Positions 8,111 to 15,492 of a stretch of DNA of 64,000 nt are shown in pieces. The notes beneath the pieces are model-generated. The model did not search any database and had not been told where the DNA came from. It was given only the letters and a program-made list of their open reading frames with translations. Location of the stretch: positions 1,612,001 through 1,676,000 of the forward strand of contig NZ_CP136864.1 of the NCBI RefSeq assembly GCF_045689235.1, given 5' to 3'. Source of the stretch: Congregibacter variabilis. GTDB taxonomy: Bacteria > Pseudomonadota > Gammaproteobacteria > Pseudomonadales > Halieaceae. Position numbers and translations under genes: made by a program. Numbering within the stretch: position 1 is the first letter of the stretch; every line of letters starts with the position of its first letter.

Positions 8111-10285
8111 ATGACAACTCGAGTTGCGCGAGCAGGTTTGCAAGTGGCACCGGTCATTGCAGAACTACTGGAGGAGCAGATTTGCCCGGGCATTGGGGTA
8201 GATGCGGGCGAATTCTGGACGTCCCTGGCGAGCATCATTGAGGACATGCAGCCCCGAAACGAAGAACTTCTGGCTATCCGCGAGGACCTGCAACAGCAAA
8301 TCGATGACTGGCACCGGCAACATCCCGGCGCCGACTACGATCGCGGGGCGTACAAGGCCTTTCTGCAGGAAATCGGCTACCTACTCCCAGAGCCCGCAGC
8401 ATTTACCATCAGCACCGAAAACGTCGATGCGGAGGTTGCGACCCTGGCAGGCCCACAGTTGGTCGTGCCGGTAATGAATGCCCGCTATGCACTCAATGCG
8501 GCAAATGCCCGCTGGGGCAGTCTCTACGATGCGCTGTATGGAACAGATGTCATCTCCGAGAACGATGGTGCGGAGCGAGCTGGTGGCTATAACCCGGTGC
8601 GCGGCGCCAAAGTGATCGCCTGGGCGCGGGACTTTCTGGACAAGCACTTCGCGCTTAAAAATGGCAGTCATCACGATGCGACCCGCTATGCGCTCAGTGA
8701 CGGCGCTTTGCTCGTTAGCCTTGGCGACAGCAAAACCGCCAGCGAATTGGCGCAGGCCGATCAACTGCAGGGCTTTCGCGGTGAGAGAGGTGCTCCTACG
8801 GCTATTCTCCTGAAGCACAACGGTTTACACGTAGAAATCCAGATCGATGCCAACAGCCCTATTGGCTCCGAAGACAAAGCCGGAGTCAAAGACCTGTTAC
8901 TAGAGTCTGCGGTTAGCACCATTCAAGACTGTGAGGACTCAGTGGCCGCCGTAGACGCCGATGACAAAGCGGTGGTTTACGGCAACTGGCTAGGCTTAAT
9001 GCGCGGCGATTTGAGTGAAGAGTTCACAAAAGGCGGCAGCAGCCAGACGCGTAAGCTTAACCCCGATCGTCGCTATACGGCGATGGATGGCAGCGATTTG
9101 GTCTTGCCCGGGCGCAGCCTGATGTTTGTGCGCAACGTTGGTCATCTCATGACTAACGACGCGATACTGGGTACTACGGGCAAAGAGATTCCTGAGGGAA
9201 TCATGGACGCGATGTTCACCGCGGTGATCGCCATGCATGACCTGAAGGGCGACAGCGGATTAGCTAACTCTCGCTGCGGCAGCGTTTATATTGTGAAGCC
9301 GAAGATGCATGGGCCCGATGAGGTGAGCTTCACGGTTGACCTGTTCTGCCGCGTCGAAGATGCCCTGGGGCTCCCAAGAAACACGCTGAAGCTGGGCATT
9401 ATGGACGAGGAGCGACGCACCACCGTGAACCTGCGCGAGTGCATCCGCAGAGCCAGCGAACGCATTGTGTTTATTAATACAGGGTTCCTCGACCGCACCG
9501 GAGACGAAATTCACACCAGCATGGCCGCCGCTGCGATGACACCCAAAGGCGACATGAAGTCCGAGCCCTGGATTAGCGCTTATGAAGATAACAATGTAGA
9601 CGCGGGACTCGCCTGCGGCCTGCTGGGACGCGCACAAATTGGCAAGGGGATGTGGGCAATGCCCGACCTCATGGCCGACATGTTGGAAGCCAAAATTGGC
9701 CACCCAAAAGCCGGTGCCAGCACAGCCTGGGTACCCTCTCCCACTGCCGCGACGCTGCACGTCACTCACTATCACGATGTGAATGTTGCCGACGTGCAAG
9801 CACACTTAAAAGAACGTACACCCGCCTCCTTAGACGACATTCTCTCTATACCCCTGCGCGGCGCCGCCAACATGAGCCCCGAGGAAATTCAGCGGGAGCT
9901 CGACAATAATGCCCAGGGCATCCTCGGCTATGTAGTGCGCTGGATTGACCAGGGTGTGGGCTGCTCCAAGGTACCCGACATTAACAATATCGGTCTTATG
10001 GAAGATCGCGCAACGCTAAGAATCTCTTCTCAGCACATCGCCAATTGGCTACTGCACGGGGTATGCAGCGAAAGCCAAGTGCGCGAAACCCTGGAGCGCA
10101 TGGCTGCGGTGGTCGATGAACAAAATGCGGCGGACCCGCTGTACAGCCCCATGGCGACCAACTTTGACAACAGCGTGGCCTTTCGAGCCGCTTGCGATCT
10201 TGTGTTCCTTGGAACCGAACAGCCCAGTGGATATACCGAGCCGGTACTGCATGCTCGCCGCCGGGAAGCGAAGGCCGCCGCCTGA
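8111..10285 (+). CDS. glcB: Malate synthase G
   Basis: 724-residue malate synthase isoform G (family length about 723), condensing glyoxylate with acetyl-CoA to malate in the cytoplasm. Landmarks include ISTENVDAEVATLAGPQLVV near the N-terminus, SVSTIQDCEDSVAAVDADDK, the RGDL region, FVRNVGHLMTNDAI, KLGIMDEERRTTVNL, FINTGFLDRTGDEIH and GASTAWVPSPTAATLH. These contain the conserved acidic residues that bind magnesium and glyoxylate. No isocitrate lyase is in the window. Glyoxylate may come from glycolate oxidation or from the shunt encoded elsewhere. The preceding LysR gene is a candidate regulator. Confidence 0.96.
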   Translation: MTTRVARAGLQVAPVIAELLEEQICPGIGVDAGEFWTSLASIIEDMQPRNEELLAIREDLQQQIDDWHRQHPGADYDRGAYKAFLQEIGYLLPEPAAFTISTENVDAEVATLAGPQLVVPVMNARYALNAANARWGSLYDALYGTDVISENDGAERAGGYNPVRGAKVIAWARDFLDKHFALKNGSHHDATRYALSDGALLVSLGDSKTASELAQADQLQGFRGERGAPTAILLKHNGLHVEIQIDANSPIGSEDKAGVKDLLLESAVSTIQDCEDSVAAVDADDKAVVYGNWLGLMRGDLSEEFTKGGSSQTRKLNPDRRYTAMDGSDLVLPGRSLMFVRNVGHLMTNDAILGTTGKEIPEGIMDAMFTAVIAMHDLKGDSGLANSRCGSVYIVKPKMHGPDEVSFTVDLFCRVEDALGLPRNTLKLGIMDEERRTTVNLRECIRRASERIVFINTGFLDRTGDEIHTSMAAAAMTPKGDMKSEPWISAYEDNNVDAGLACGLLGRAQIGKGMWAMPDLMADMLEAKIGHPKAGASTAWVPSPTAATLHVTHYHDVNVADVQAHLKERTPASLDDILSIPLRGAANMSPEEIQRELDNNAQGILGYVVRWIDQGVGCSKVPDINNIGLMEDRATLRISSQHIANWLLHGVCSESQVRETLERMAAVVDEQNAADPLYSPMATNFDNSVAFRAACDLVFLGTEQPSGYTEPVLHARRREAKAAA

Positions 10286-10343
10286 GGTCGAAGAACACGG
10301 GGCCAAAAAGCATCGCTGCCGGCCCGTGGCTGCACCTGAACCC

Positions 10344-11468
10344 CTAGTTCAGGTTAGACAATGCCTGCATGGGTGGAACATATTCGTAGCCCAGCGCTTC
10401 GGACACAGCCTGGTAAGTGACTTGTCCCGCATGCACATTTAGGCCGTCGCGCAGGTATCGATCGTCCTCAAGCGCCTTTTTTACCCCTTTGCTGGCAAGC
10501 GCCAGCACGTAAGGCAGCGTTGCATTAGTCAGTGCTAAGGTCGAAGTTCTCGCAACGCCACCAGGCATGTTTGCCACGCAGTAATGCACCACGTCATCAA
10601 CGATATAAACTGGATCCTGATGCGTCGTGGCGCGACTGGTTTCAAAGCATCCCCCCTGATCAATAGCAACGTCCACCAGCACTGACCCGGGCTTCATACG
10701 AGAAACCAGGTCCGCTGAAACCAGCTTGGGTGCGGCGGCTCCAGGAATGAGCACGGCCCCGACCACAAGATCTGCTTCCAAGGCGTGCCGCTCTATGGCA
10801 TCACGGGTTGAGTAAAGAGTCTTCATACGGCCTTCAAAAAGGGTATCGAGTTCTTTTAGGCGATTGATAGACCGATCAACGATCGTGACATCAGCGCCAA
10901 GGCCCATGGCCATGCGGGCCGCATTCACACCCACAACGCCGCCACCGATAACCAAAACGCGTGCAGGCTCCACACCCGGAACACCACCCAGCAGAGTTCC
11001 GCTCCCGCCCTGCGCTTTTTCCAGACTATGGCAACCCGCCTGAATAGCCATACGTCCCGCCACCTCGCTCATGGGCGCAAGTAAGGGCAGTCCGCCCTGG
11101 GCGCTTGTCACCGTCTCATAGGCGATCGCTGTCGCACCAGATTCCACAAGTAATTTTGTCTGCACAGGATCCGGCGCCAGATGCAAATAGGTAAAAAGAA
11201 GCTGCCCCTCGCGAAGCATTCTGCACTCGTCAGGTTGCGGCTCTTTGACCTTAACGATCATTTCAGCCTCAGCGAACACCGATGCCGCATCCGCGGCAAT
11301 ACGGGCGCCCGCAGCCTCATACTGTGAATCATCAAAGCCGATGGATGCGCCGCCGCAGGCCTCGATGAGGACCTCGTGCCCTGCATGCACTAATTCACTT
11401 ACTCCCGCTGGCGTAAGACCGATTCGATACTCGTGATTCTTGATTTCCTTCGGTACACCGATAAGCAT
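10344..11468 (-). CDS. ald: Alanine dehydrogenase
   Basis: 374-residue NAD-dependent L-alanine dehydrogenase catalysing reversible oxidative deamination of alanine to pyruvate and ammonia. The N-terminal catalytic domain has GVPKEIKNHEYRIGLTPAG with the conserved Lys and Arg, and FTYLHLAPDP with the active-site His near residue 95. The Rossmann domain has VLVIGGGVVGVNAARMAMGL near 170-190 and the catalytic VDVAIDQGGCFETS near 265-280. Length matches the family. It stands alone: convergent with glcB, with a gap of about 85 bases from the glycosyltransferase gene downstream of it. Confidence 0.95.
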   Translation of the reverse strand: MLIGVPKEIKNHEYRIGLTPAGVSELVHAGHEVLIEACGGASIGFDDSQYEAAGARIAADAASVFAEAEMIVKVKEPQPDECRMLREGQLLFTYLHLAPDPVQTKLLVESGATAIAYETVTSAQGGLPLLAPMSEVAGRMAIQAGCHSLEKAQGGSGTLLGGVPGVEPARVLVIGGGVVGVNAARMAMGLGADVTIVDRSINRLKELDTLFEGRMKTLYSTRDAIERHALEADLVVGAVLIPGAAAPKLVSADLVSRMKPGSVLVDVAIDQGGCFETSRATTHQDPVYIVDDVVHYCVANMPGGVARTSTLALTNATLPYVLALASKGVKKALEDDRYLRDGLNVHAGQVTYQAVSEALGYEYVPPMQALSNLN

Positions 11469-11553
11469 GCCGACTAACTCCCAGAGACTGTGAATACGCC
11501 TGACATATTAGTGGCAGCGCGACCATCACGCGCTACCTCTTTAGGGTGGCAAG

Positions 11554-12423
11554 TCAGTCTTCGTCGACGCCAACGTCCTTGTACTGAAGATTCGTCAACT
11601 GCTCAGATAACAAGCCCAGAAGGAACATAATGACGCCGGAAGAAACTAGCAGTGCGGTCATATTCGTAAAGCGCCAGGAATCGCTCATAATTGCGGTAGC
11701 AACGTAATTGAAAACGCCCAAGCCTGCGGTCAGAACAGAAAATGGAAAATACACCTTAAGTGGTGAGTAGAGCGTACCAACTTTGAAAATAATCAGCAGG
11801 AAGCGCAACCCATCGCGGAGCAAGCTGATGTGACCACTGCCCTGCCGCTTGGCGACCTTAATCGGCAGAAACGCGACCGAGTAGCCCGCGCGATAAAAGG
11901 CCATGGTTGATGTTGTGGGGTAGCTAAAGCCATTGGGCAATAGATATAAAAAGCTAAGAAACTTTTTGCGGTTAACGGCGCGAAAGCCCGAGGTCAGATC
12001 GTCGATGGGCTGCCCGACCATCCAACTCGCAAACTTATTGTAAAAGCTGTTCGCGCCCCAGCGCGCAACGCTCGCCTGAGACCCCAACCCAGATCGAGCG
12101 CCCACCACAAGGTCGTAACCCTCACCGTACTTGTAGAGCAAGCGCTCAACATCTGCCGGGTCATGCTGACCGTCGGCGTCCATGAACACAAGAACATCGC
12201 CCTTCGCTGCTAGAGCGCCGCGCTTGATAGCTGCGCCGTTACCTTTGCTGTAGGGCTGGGTAACGACCTTAGCACCGGCGGTTGCGGCGATTTCGCCGGT
12301 GCCATCGGTGGAGCCGTCGTCGACCACAATAACTTGTGCATCAGGAAAATAGGCGCAGAGACCGCCAACAACCCGTGCAACAGTAGCGCTTTCATTTTTC
12401 GCTGGAAGGACTATCGAGAGCAT
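11554..12423 (-). CDS. DPM1-like GT2 glycosyltransferase with C-terminal membrane anchor
   Basis: 289-residue family-2 glycosyltransferase. The GT-A domain has VVDDGSTDGT at about 34-43 and the metal-binding DADGQHDP at 82-89, followed by LTSGFRAVNRKKF, a pattern typical of polyprenyl-phosphate mannosyl/glucosyl transferases (DPM1, ArnC-like). Two hydrophobic segments near 220-245 and 250-275 should anchor it in the inner membrane. Relatives transfer a sugar from a nucleotide donor to undecaprenyl or dolichyl phosphate. It lies 90 bases downstream of the TMTC-like protein and in the same direction, so it probably supplies the lipid-linked sugar used by that protein. Donor sugar unknown. Confidence 0.88.
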   Translation of the reverse strand: MLSIVLPAKNESATVARVVGGLCAYFPDAQVIVVDDGSTDGTGEIAATAGAKVVTQPYSKGNGAAIKRGALAAKGDVLVFMDADGQHDPADVERLLYKYGEGYDLVVGARSGLGSQASVARWGANSFYNKFASWMVGQPIDDLTSGFRAVNRKKFLSFLYLLPNGFSYPTTSTMAFYRAGYSVAFLPIKVAKRQGSGHISLLRDGLRFLLIIFKVGTLYSPLKVYFPFSVLTAGLGVFNYVATAIMSDSWRFTNMTALLVSSGVIMFLLGLLSEQLTNLQYKDVGVDED

Positions 12424-12513
12424 GTGCGATCAGTAGCTATTTGAAAAATCTTTTCCACGCAGTAACCCCTTAATCTCGCGCTTTGAATACGCAACGACGC
12501 AATAAAACCATAG

Positions 12514-14436
12514 TCATTTAATCGCTTCCTTATATTGTTTAAACAATACCAACTCAAAGCCACTGAGCTTCCCTTGATCTACCATCGCCTCAAGTTCGAC
12601 TATGGCGACATCGACAGATTCAGAATCTCCTGCCAATAACGAGGCCTCAGCCCAGCGAAGGAGAACTAAAGGGCCGTGATCACGCTCTCGGGCAATTGAA
12701 GCGTACACAAACGCTTTTACAGGGTTACCCAGCGTTTTTTCGAAGTCATACAAATCCACTAACGCAGGCAGTCCTAAGATGTAACCCCGATCCAACAAGA
12801 CCGAAACGAATGAGAAAAGCCAGTCCGATACTTCGTGCCAGGCAAAGTTTTGACACGCATTCTCTGCCACCAAGCTTCGCAACGTCCGTAACATGTAACT
12901 TCTGATCGGGTCATCCTCAGCAAGATCACCCGCAAGCGGCAACTCATCCATAGCGAGCAGTCCGCCCAAACATGACGCTCCAACATCCAGCAATACAGGA
13001 TCTGCGCTACCCATAGGTCGCGCCGCTGGCTGGGATCGACTCTGCGTAAAAGCTTCAAGGATCAGTTCTCTCGCGCCAGCCACGTCACCGAGAGACGCAT
13101 CTGCCAGCGCCTGATCCATCAAAACTCTGGGCGAATTTTTATGGCCCGAAACATCGTGGAGTAATAGCGCCTCCGCCGATCGCCAGTGTGCTGCAAGCGC
13201 ATAAGAGGATAAACTCAAGGAGCACAGATATACGAAAGCGAGGCACAGTGCTGATATCCTCAGCTCACCCGACTCCCGCAGACAAACTCTTCGCATGAGC
13301 TCCGCAAACAAAACCGCCAGCCCAACGCTAGGCAAATAATTCCGATGTTCAAAGTACAGCTCCAAAGGCAAATAGAACGTTTCAATACAATGGCCGATGA
13401 GAAAAAAACCAATGCCTAGTGCCACAATACTCACCTGTCTCACAAGTACCGCACGGACCATAAAAGCAAGACACGCCACCCAAATCAGAGTAGCTCCAAT
13501 TGCAAGCGCAGAGCCGTCCGCTAGGCTAGATATCGGATAGTCATCGTGGACTAAACCCATGCGTAATGTATCGGGGTAAAAGAACTGTCTAAAGTAATCT
13601 GCGAGTATTACCGGCGATGAACCGAGTCGATCTGCATAGGTGAAATTTCGTCTTGCATAAGAAATGTCGGACCGAAAATACTCCATCAGCCCAAAAATGA
13701 GGAAAAACACCACGCCGGCTGCCATTAGACACACTGCTGCCACTTTCATCTTGTCGTAGCCATTCGCTCGCCTCGTATACGGCACTGCAAAGACTTCCAG
13801 GAGCGCGATTAGTGGCACTGCCAAAACACCATTCTCTTTGGCAAAAGGCGCCATCAAAACACTGATCACGCACACGAGTGACCAAACTAATCTATACGAG
13901 GGATTGCTCGCTGAGCGAGCTAACAAGTAGCTAAGCAAGGCCATAAGCACAAAAAGTGTAGAGAGAATGGCCATACGTTGGGAGATATAAAGAACGGTAC
14001 TCACCTTCTGGGGTGCGCATGCCCATACCAAAGCAGTCACAAATGCGATGACGTACGCGTACCTAACGCCACGCATAGTTAGCAAGACGTGTATCAAGGC
14101 TGCTACGAGAGTGGCATTAATCAGATGAAAACCAATGGATATAGCTTTACTAAACTCAGGGCCGGCAGAAAACACGACCTGCTCCAAAGCGAAAGAAAAT
14201 ATTGTAAGCGGTCTTCCGATCGGACTTGAAGTGTCTGAAAACACCAGCTGCCAGAATAAGTCGGGACGCGTCCTTAGCTGATTGACGGGAACAACAGACG
14301 TAGAGTCATCGAGGATGTATCCGGAACCCAGACCCGATGCAAAAAGCAAAGCAAGCAAAACCACGCCCAACATCGAAACAAGCATGCAAACTAACGTGGG
14401 GTTTAACGAACTATTGTGTCGCATTACCTTACTCAT
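12514..14436 (-). CDS. TMTC-like (GT-C type) polytopic membrane protein, putative pilin or surface-protein O-glycosyltransferase
   Basis: About 640 residues with roughly ten or more hydrophobic segments in the first two thirds and a soluble, helical TPR-like C-terminus (ALADASLGDVAGARELILEA; LLRWAEASLLAGDSESVDVA). The first outer loop has an Asp-Asp pair (D43-D44 in GYILDDSTS), as expected for GT-C enzymes using polyprenyl-phosphate sugars. RPLTIFSFALE, FAKENGVLAVPL and FEHRNYLPSVGL match the pattern of TMTC/DUF1736 proteins, whose eukaryotic members are O-mannosyltransferases. It sits directly downstream of pilA beyond a terminator and upstream of a DPM1-like GT2. Base composition looks more AT-rich than neighbours, suggesting a transferred or variable locus. 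Start is uncertain: ATG 14436 is used because the first membrane helix follows; ATG 14505 and GTG 14523 are in frame. Function is inferred, not shown. Confidence 0.7.
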   Translation of the reverse strand: MSKVMRHNSSLNPTLVCMLVSMLGVVLLALLFASGLGSGYILDDSTSVVPVNQLRTRPDLFWQLVFSDTSSPIGRPLTIFSFALEQVVFSAGPEFSKAISIGFHLINATLVAALIHVLLTMRGVRYAYVIAFVTALVWACAPQKVSTVLYISQRMAILSTLFVLMALLSYLLARSASNPSYRLVWSLVCVISVLMAPFAKENGVLAVPLIALLEVFAVPYTRRANGYDKMKVAAVCLMAAGVVFFLIFGLMEYFRSDISYARRNFTYADRLGSSPVILADYFRQFFYPDTLRMGLVHDDYPISSLADGSALAIGATLIWVACLAFMVRAVLVRQVSIVALGIGFFLIGHCIETFYLPLELYFEHRNYLPSVGLAVLFAELMRRVCLRESGELRISALCLAFVYLCSLSLSSYALAAHWRSAEALLLHDVSGHKNSPRVLMDQALADASLGDVAGARELILEAFTQSRSQPAARPMGSADPVLLDVGASCLGGLLAMDELPLAGDLAEDDPIRSYMLRTLRSLVAENACQNFAWHEVSDWLFSFVSVLLDRGYILGLPALVDLYDFEKTLGNPVKAFVYASIARERDHGPLVLLRWAEASLLAGDSESVDVAIVELEAMVDQGKLSGFELVLFKQYKEAIK

Positions 14437-14583
14437 CACAGTCGATACAAACAACAACTCGGCGACCATTGGGCGACACACAATGCTATAAGCAATGGCC
14501 ACCATCGCTCGCCTGAAGGACACGTAGTCGACCTAGAGGACTTGAGCCGTGCATCAGCCCTTCGGCCCTCACAGCTATTACAA

Positions 14584-14612
14584 AAAAAACCCCAGTGTGA
14601 ACTGGGGTTTTA
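14584..14612 (-). terminator. Rho-independent terminator of pilA
   Basis: On the minus strand AAAACCCCAGT, a short loop and ACTGGGGTTTT form an 11-bp stem that runs into a tract of eight T. It lies 37 bases after the pilA stop and separates pilA from the TMTC-like gene. Confidence 0.88.
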
Positions 14613-14648
14613 AAGGCTCTCGCAGGAAGCGAAGCTCTGCTGACTAAA

Positions 14649-15125
14649 TTACCCGCGGCAAGAAGCTGGGAGATACTTAGCAAGAGTAGTGTCTACAGGA
14701 GCACAAACCCAAGTCACTCTCCGAGAGTTAGCGTCTACCGTGCCGGTAAGGGTTATGTCCATATCCGCTGCAGCGCCAAGCTGCTGCCGGGCAACTTCTC
14801 CATTGGACGCTGCAATCGTATAAACGCCGGTTAAACCAGCGCCTGCGAATGTAGCCGTAGCCACAAATGACGCATCTCCAAAGCCCGATTCCAGGATGCC
14901 TGCCTGAGCAGCCGTAGTCGGCATTCTACCTCGGGCAGCCACATATTCCGCGATGGTAGTCTTTGCCTCAGCAGCGGTTGCCAAAACTTCCGACATACGT
15001 GCTCGCACCGTGTAATCCTGGTAAGCAGGCAGCGCAATCGCAGCCAAAATTCCAACGATCGCAATAACGATCATCAGTTCGATCAGCGTAAAACCCTGCT
15101 GCCTTTGCATATTTACTTTCTTCAT
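14649..15125 (-). CDS. pilA: Type IV major pilin PilA
   Basis: 158-residue type IVa prepilin. The short basic leader MKKVNMQRQQG is followed by the processing and N-methylation sequence FTLIELMIVIAIVGILAAIA, with mature Phe1 and Glu5, then a globular domain. Two C-terminal cysteines (about 141 and 156, VCAPVD and PASC) should form the D-region disulfide loop. The mature length of 147 matches classical pilins. Start ATG 15125 has GGAG seven bases upstream. It is divergent from pilBCD, whose PilD would cleave and methylate it, and carries a sigma54 promoter. Ser and Thr residues are plentiful in the globular domain and could be glycosylation targets of the adjacent membrane enzyme. No glycosylation site can be read directly. 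Confidence 0.96.
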   Translation of the reverse strand: MKKVNMQRQQGFTLIELMIVIAIVGILAAIALPAYQDYTVRARMSEVLATAAEAKTTIAEYVAARGRMPTTAAQAGILESGFGDASFVATATFAGAGLTGVYTIAASNGEVARQQLGAAADMDITLTGTVDANSRRVTWVCAPVDTTLAKYLPASCRG

Positions 15126-15190
15126 TGTCTCTCTCCAGTTAATTGGCAACCCAGGAAGGCTGCAAAAACACACACTTCATCAGTTACGCC

Positions 15191-15206
15191 TGCAGGTTAC
15201 GGGCCA
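15191..15206 (-). promoter_or_regulatory. Sigma54 promoter of pilA
   Basis: Minus-strand TGGCCC-N5-CTGCA matches the -24/-12 sigma54 consensus (TGGCAC-N5-TTGCA) with the GG and GC dinucleotides at the correct spacing. Transcription would begin near 15179, giving an untranslated leader of about 54 bases. pilA in Pseudomonas is likewise sigma54/PilR dependent. pilS and pilR are not in the window. Confidence 0.75.
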
Positions 15207-15324
15207 AAACCTTAACAACAAAATTAAAATTTATGAAAATCAGCGGTTTATGCGCATATTGGATTCAAAAACATATCGCAAGGTACAGAAAAACATCCTG
15301 ACAACTGGTCACCTTCGCGCACTA

Positions 15325-15343
15325 ACTGACATTTTTTGTCAGT
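15325..15343. promoter_or_regulatory. Palindrome upstream of pilA, candidate activator (PilR) site
   Basis: ACTGACA at 15325-15331 and TGTCAGT at 15337-15343 form a perfect 7-bp inverted repeat with a T5 spacer, about 120-130 bases upstream of the sigma54 promoter. That is the normal distance of an enhancer-binding site. TGTC/GACA half sites resemble reported PilR sites. The rest of the 367-base pilA-pilB intergenic region is AT-rich with no coding potential. Confidence 0.45.
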
Positions 15344-15436
15344 CACACAACAAAAATCGTACAAAACGAAATCGACGCACTGTTCTAACACTAGCCAGCG
15401 CCTAAAAAATCACCATAATCAATACTCTATAGGCAC

Positions 15437-15465
15437 TTCAGCCAAGCTATAGCTACCGCTATACT
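15437..15465 (+). promoter_or_regulatory. Predicted sigma70 promoter of pilBCD
   Basis: TTCAGC at 15437-15442 and TATACT at 15460-15465 with a 17-base spacer, ending 27 bases before the pilB ATG. The -10 is near consensus and the -35 is weak. Confidence 0.5.
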
Positions 15466-15492
15466 CTGACGCTTAATTAAGGGCAGCTACGC

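Noticed and set aside
14437..14648. tRNA gene beside pilA, as in Pseudomonas aeruginosa
   Set aside because: I looked for a cloverleaf and CCA-type acceptor; only the pilA terminator hairpin is present.
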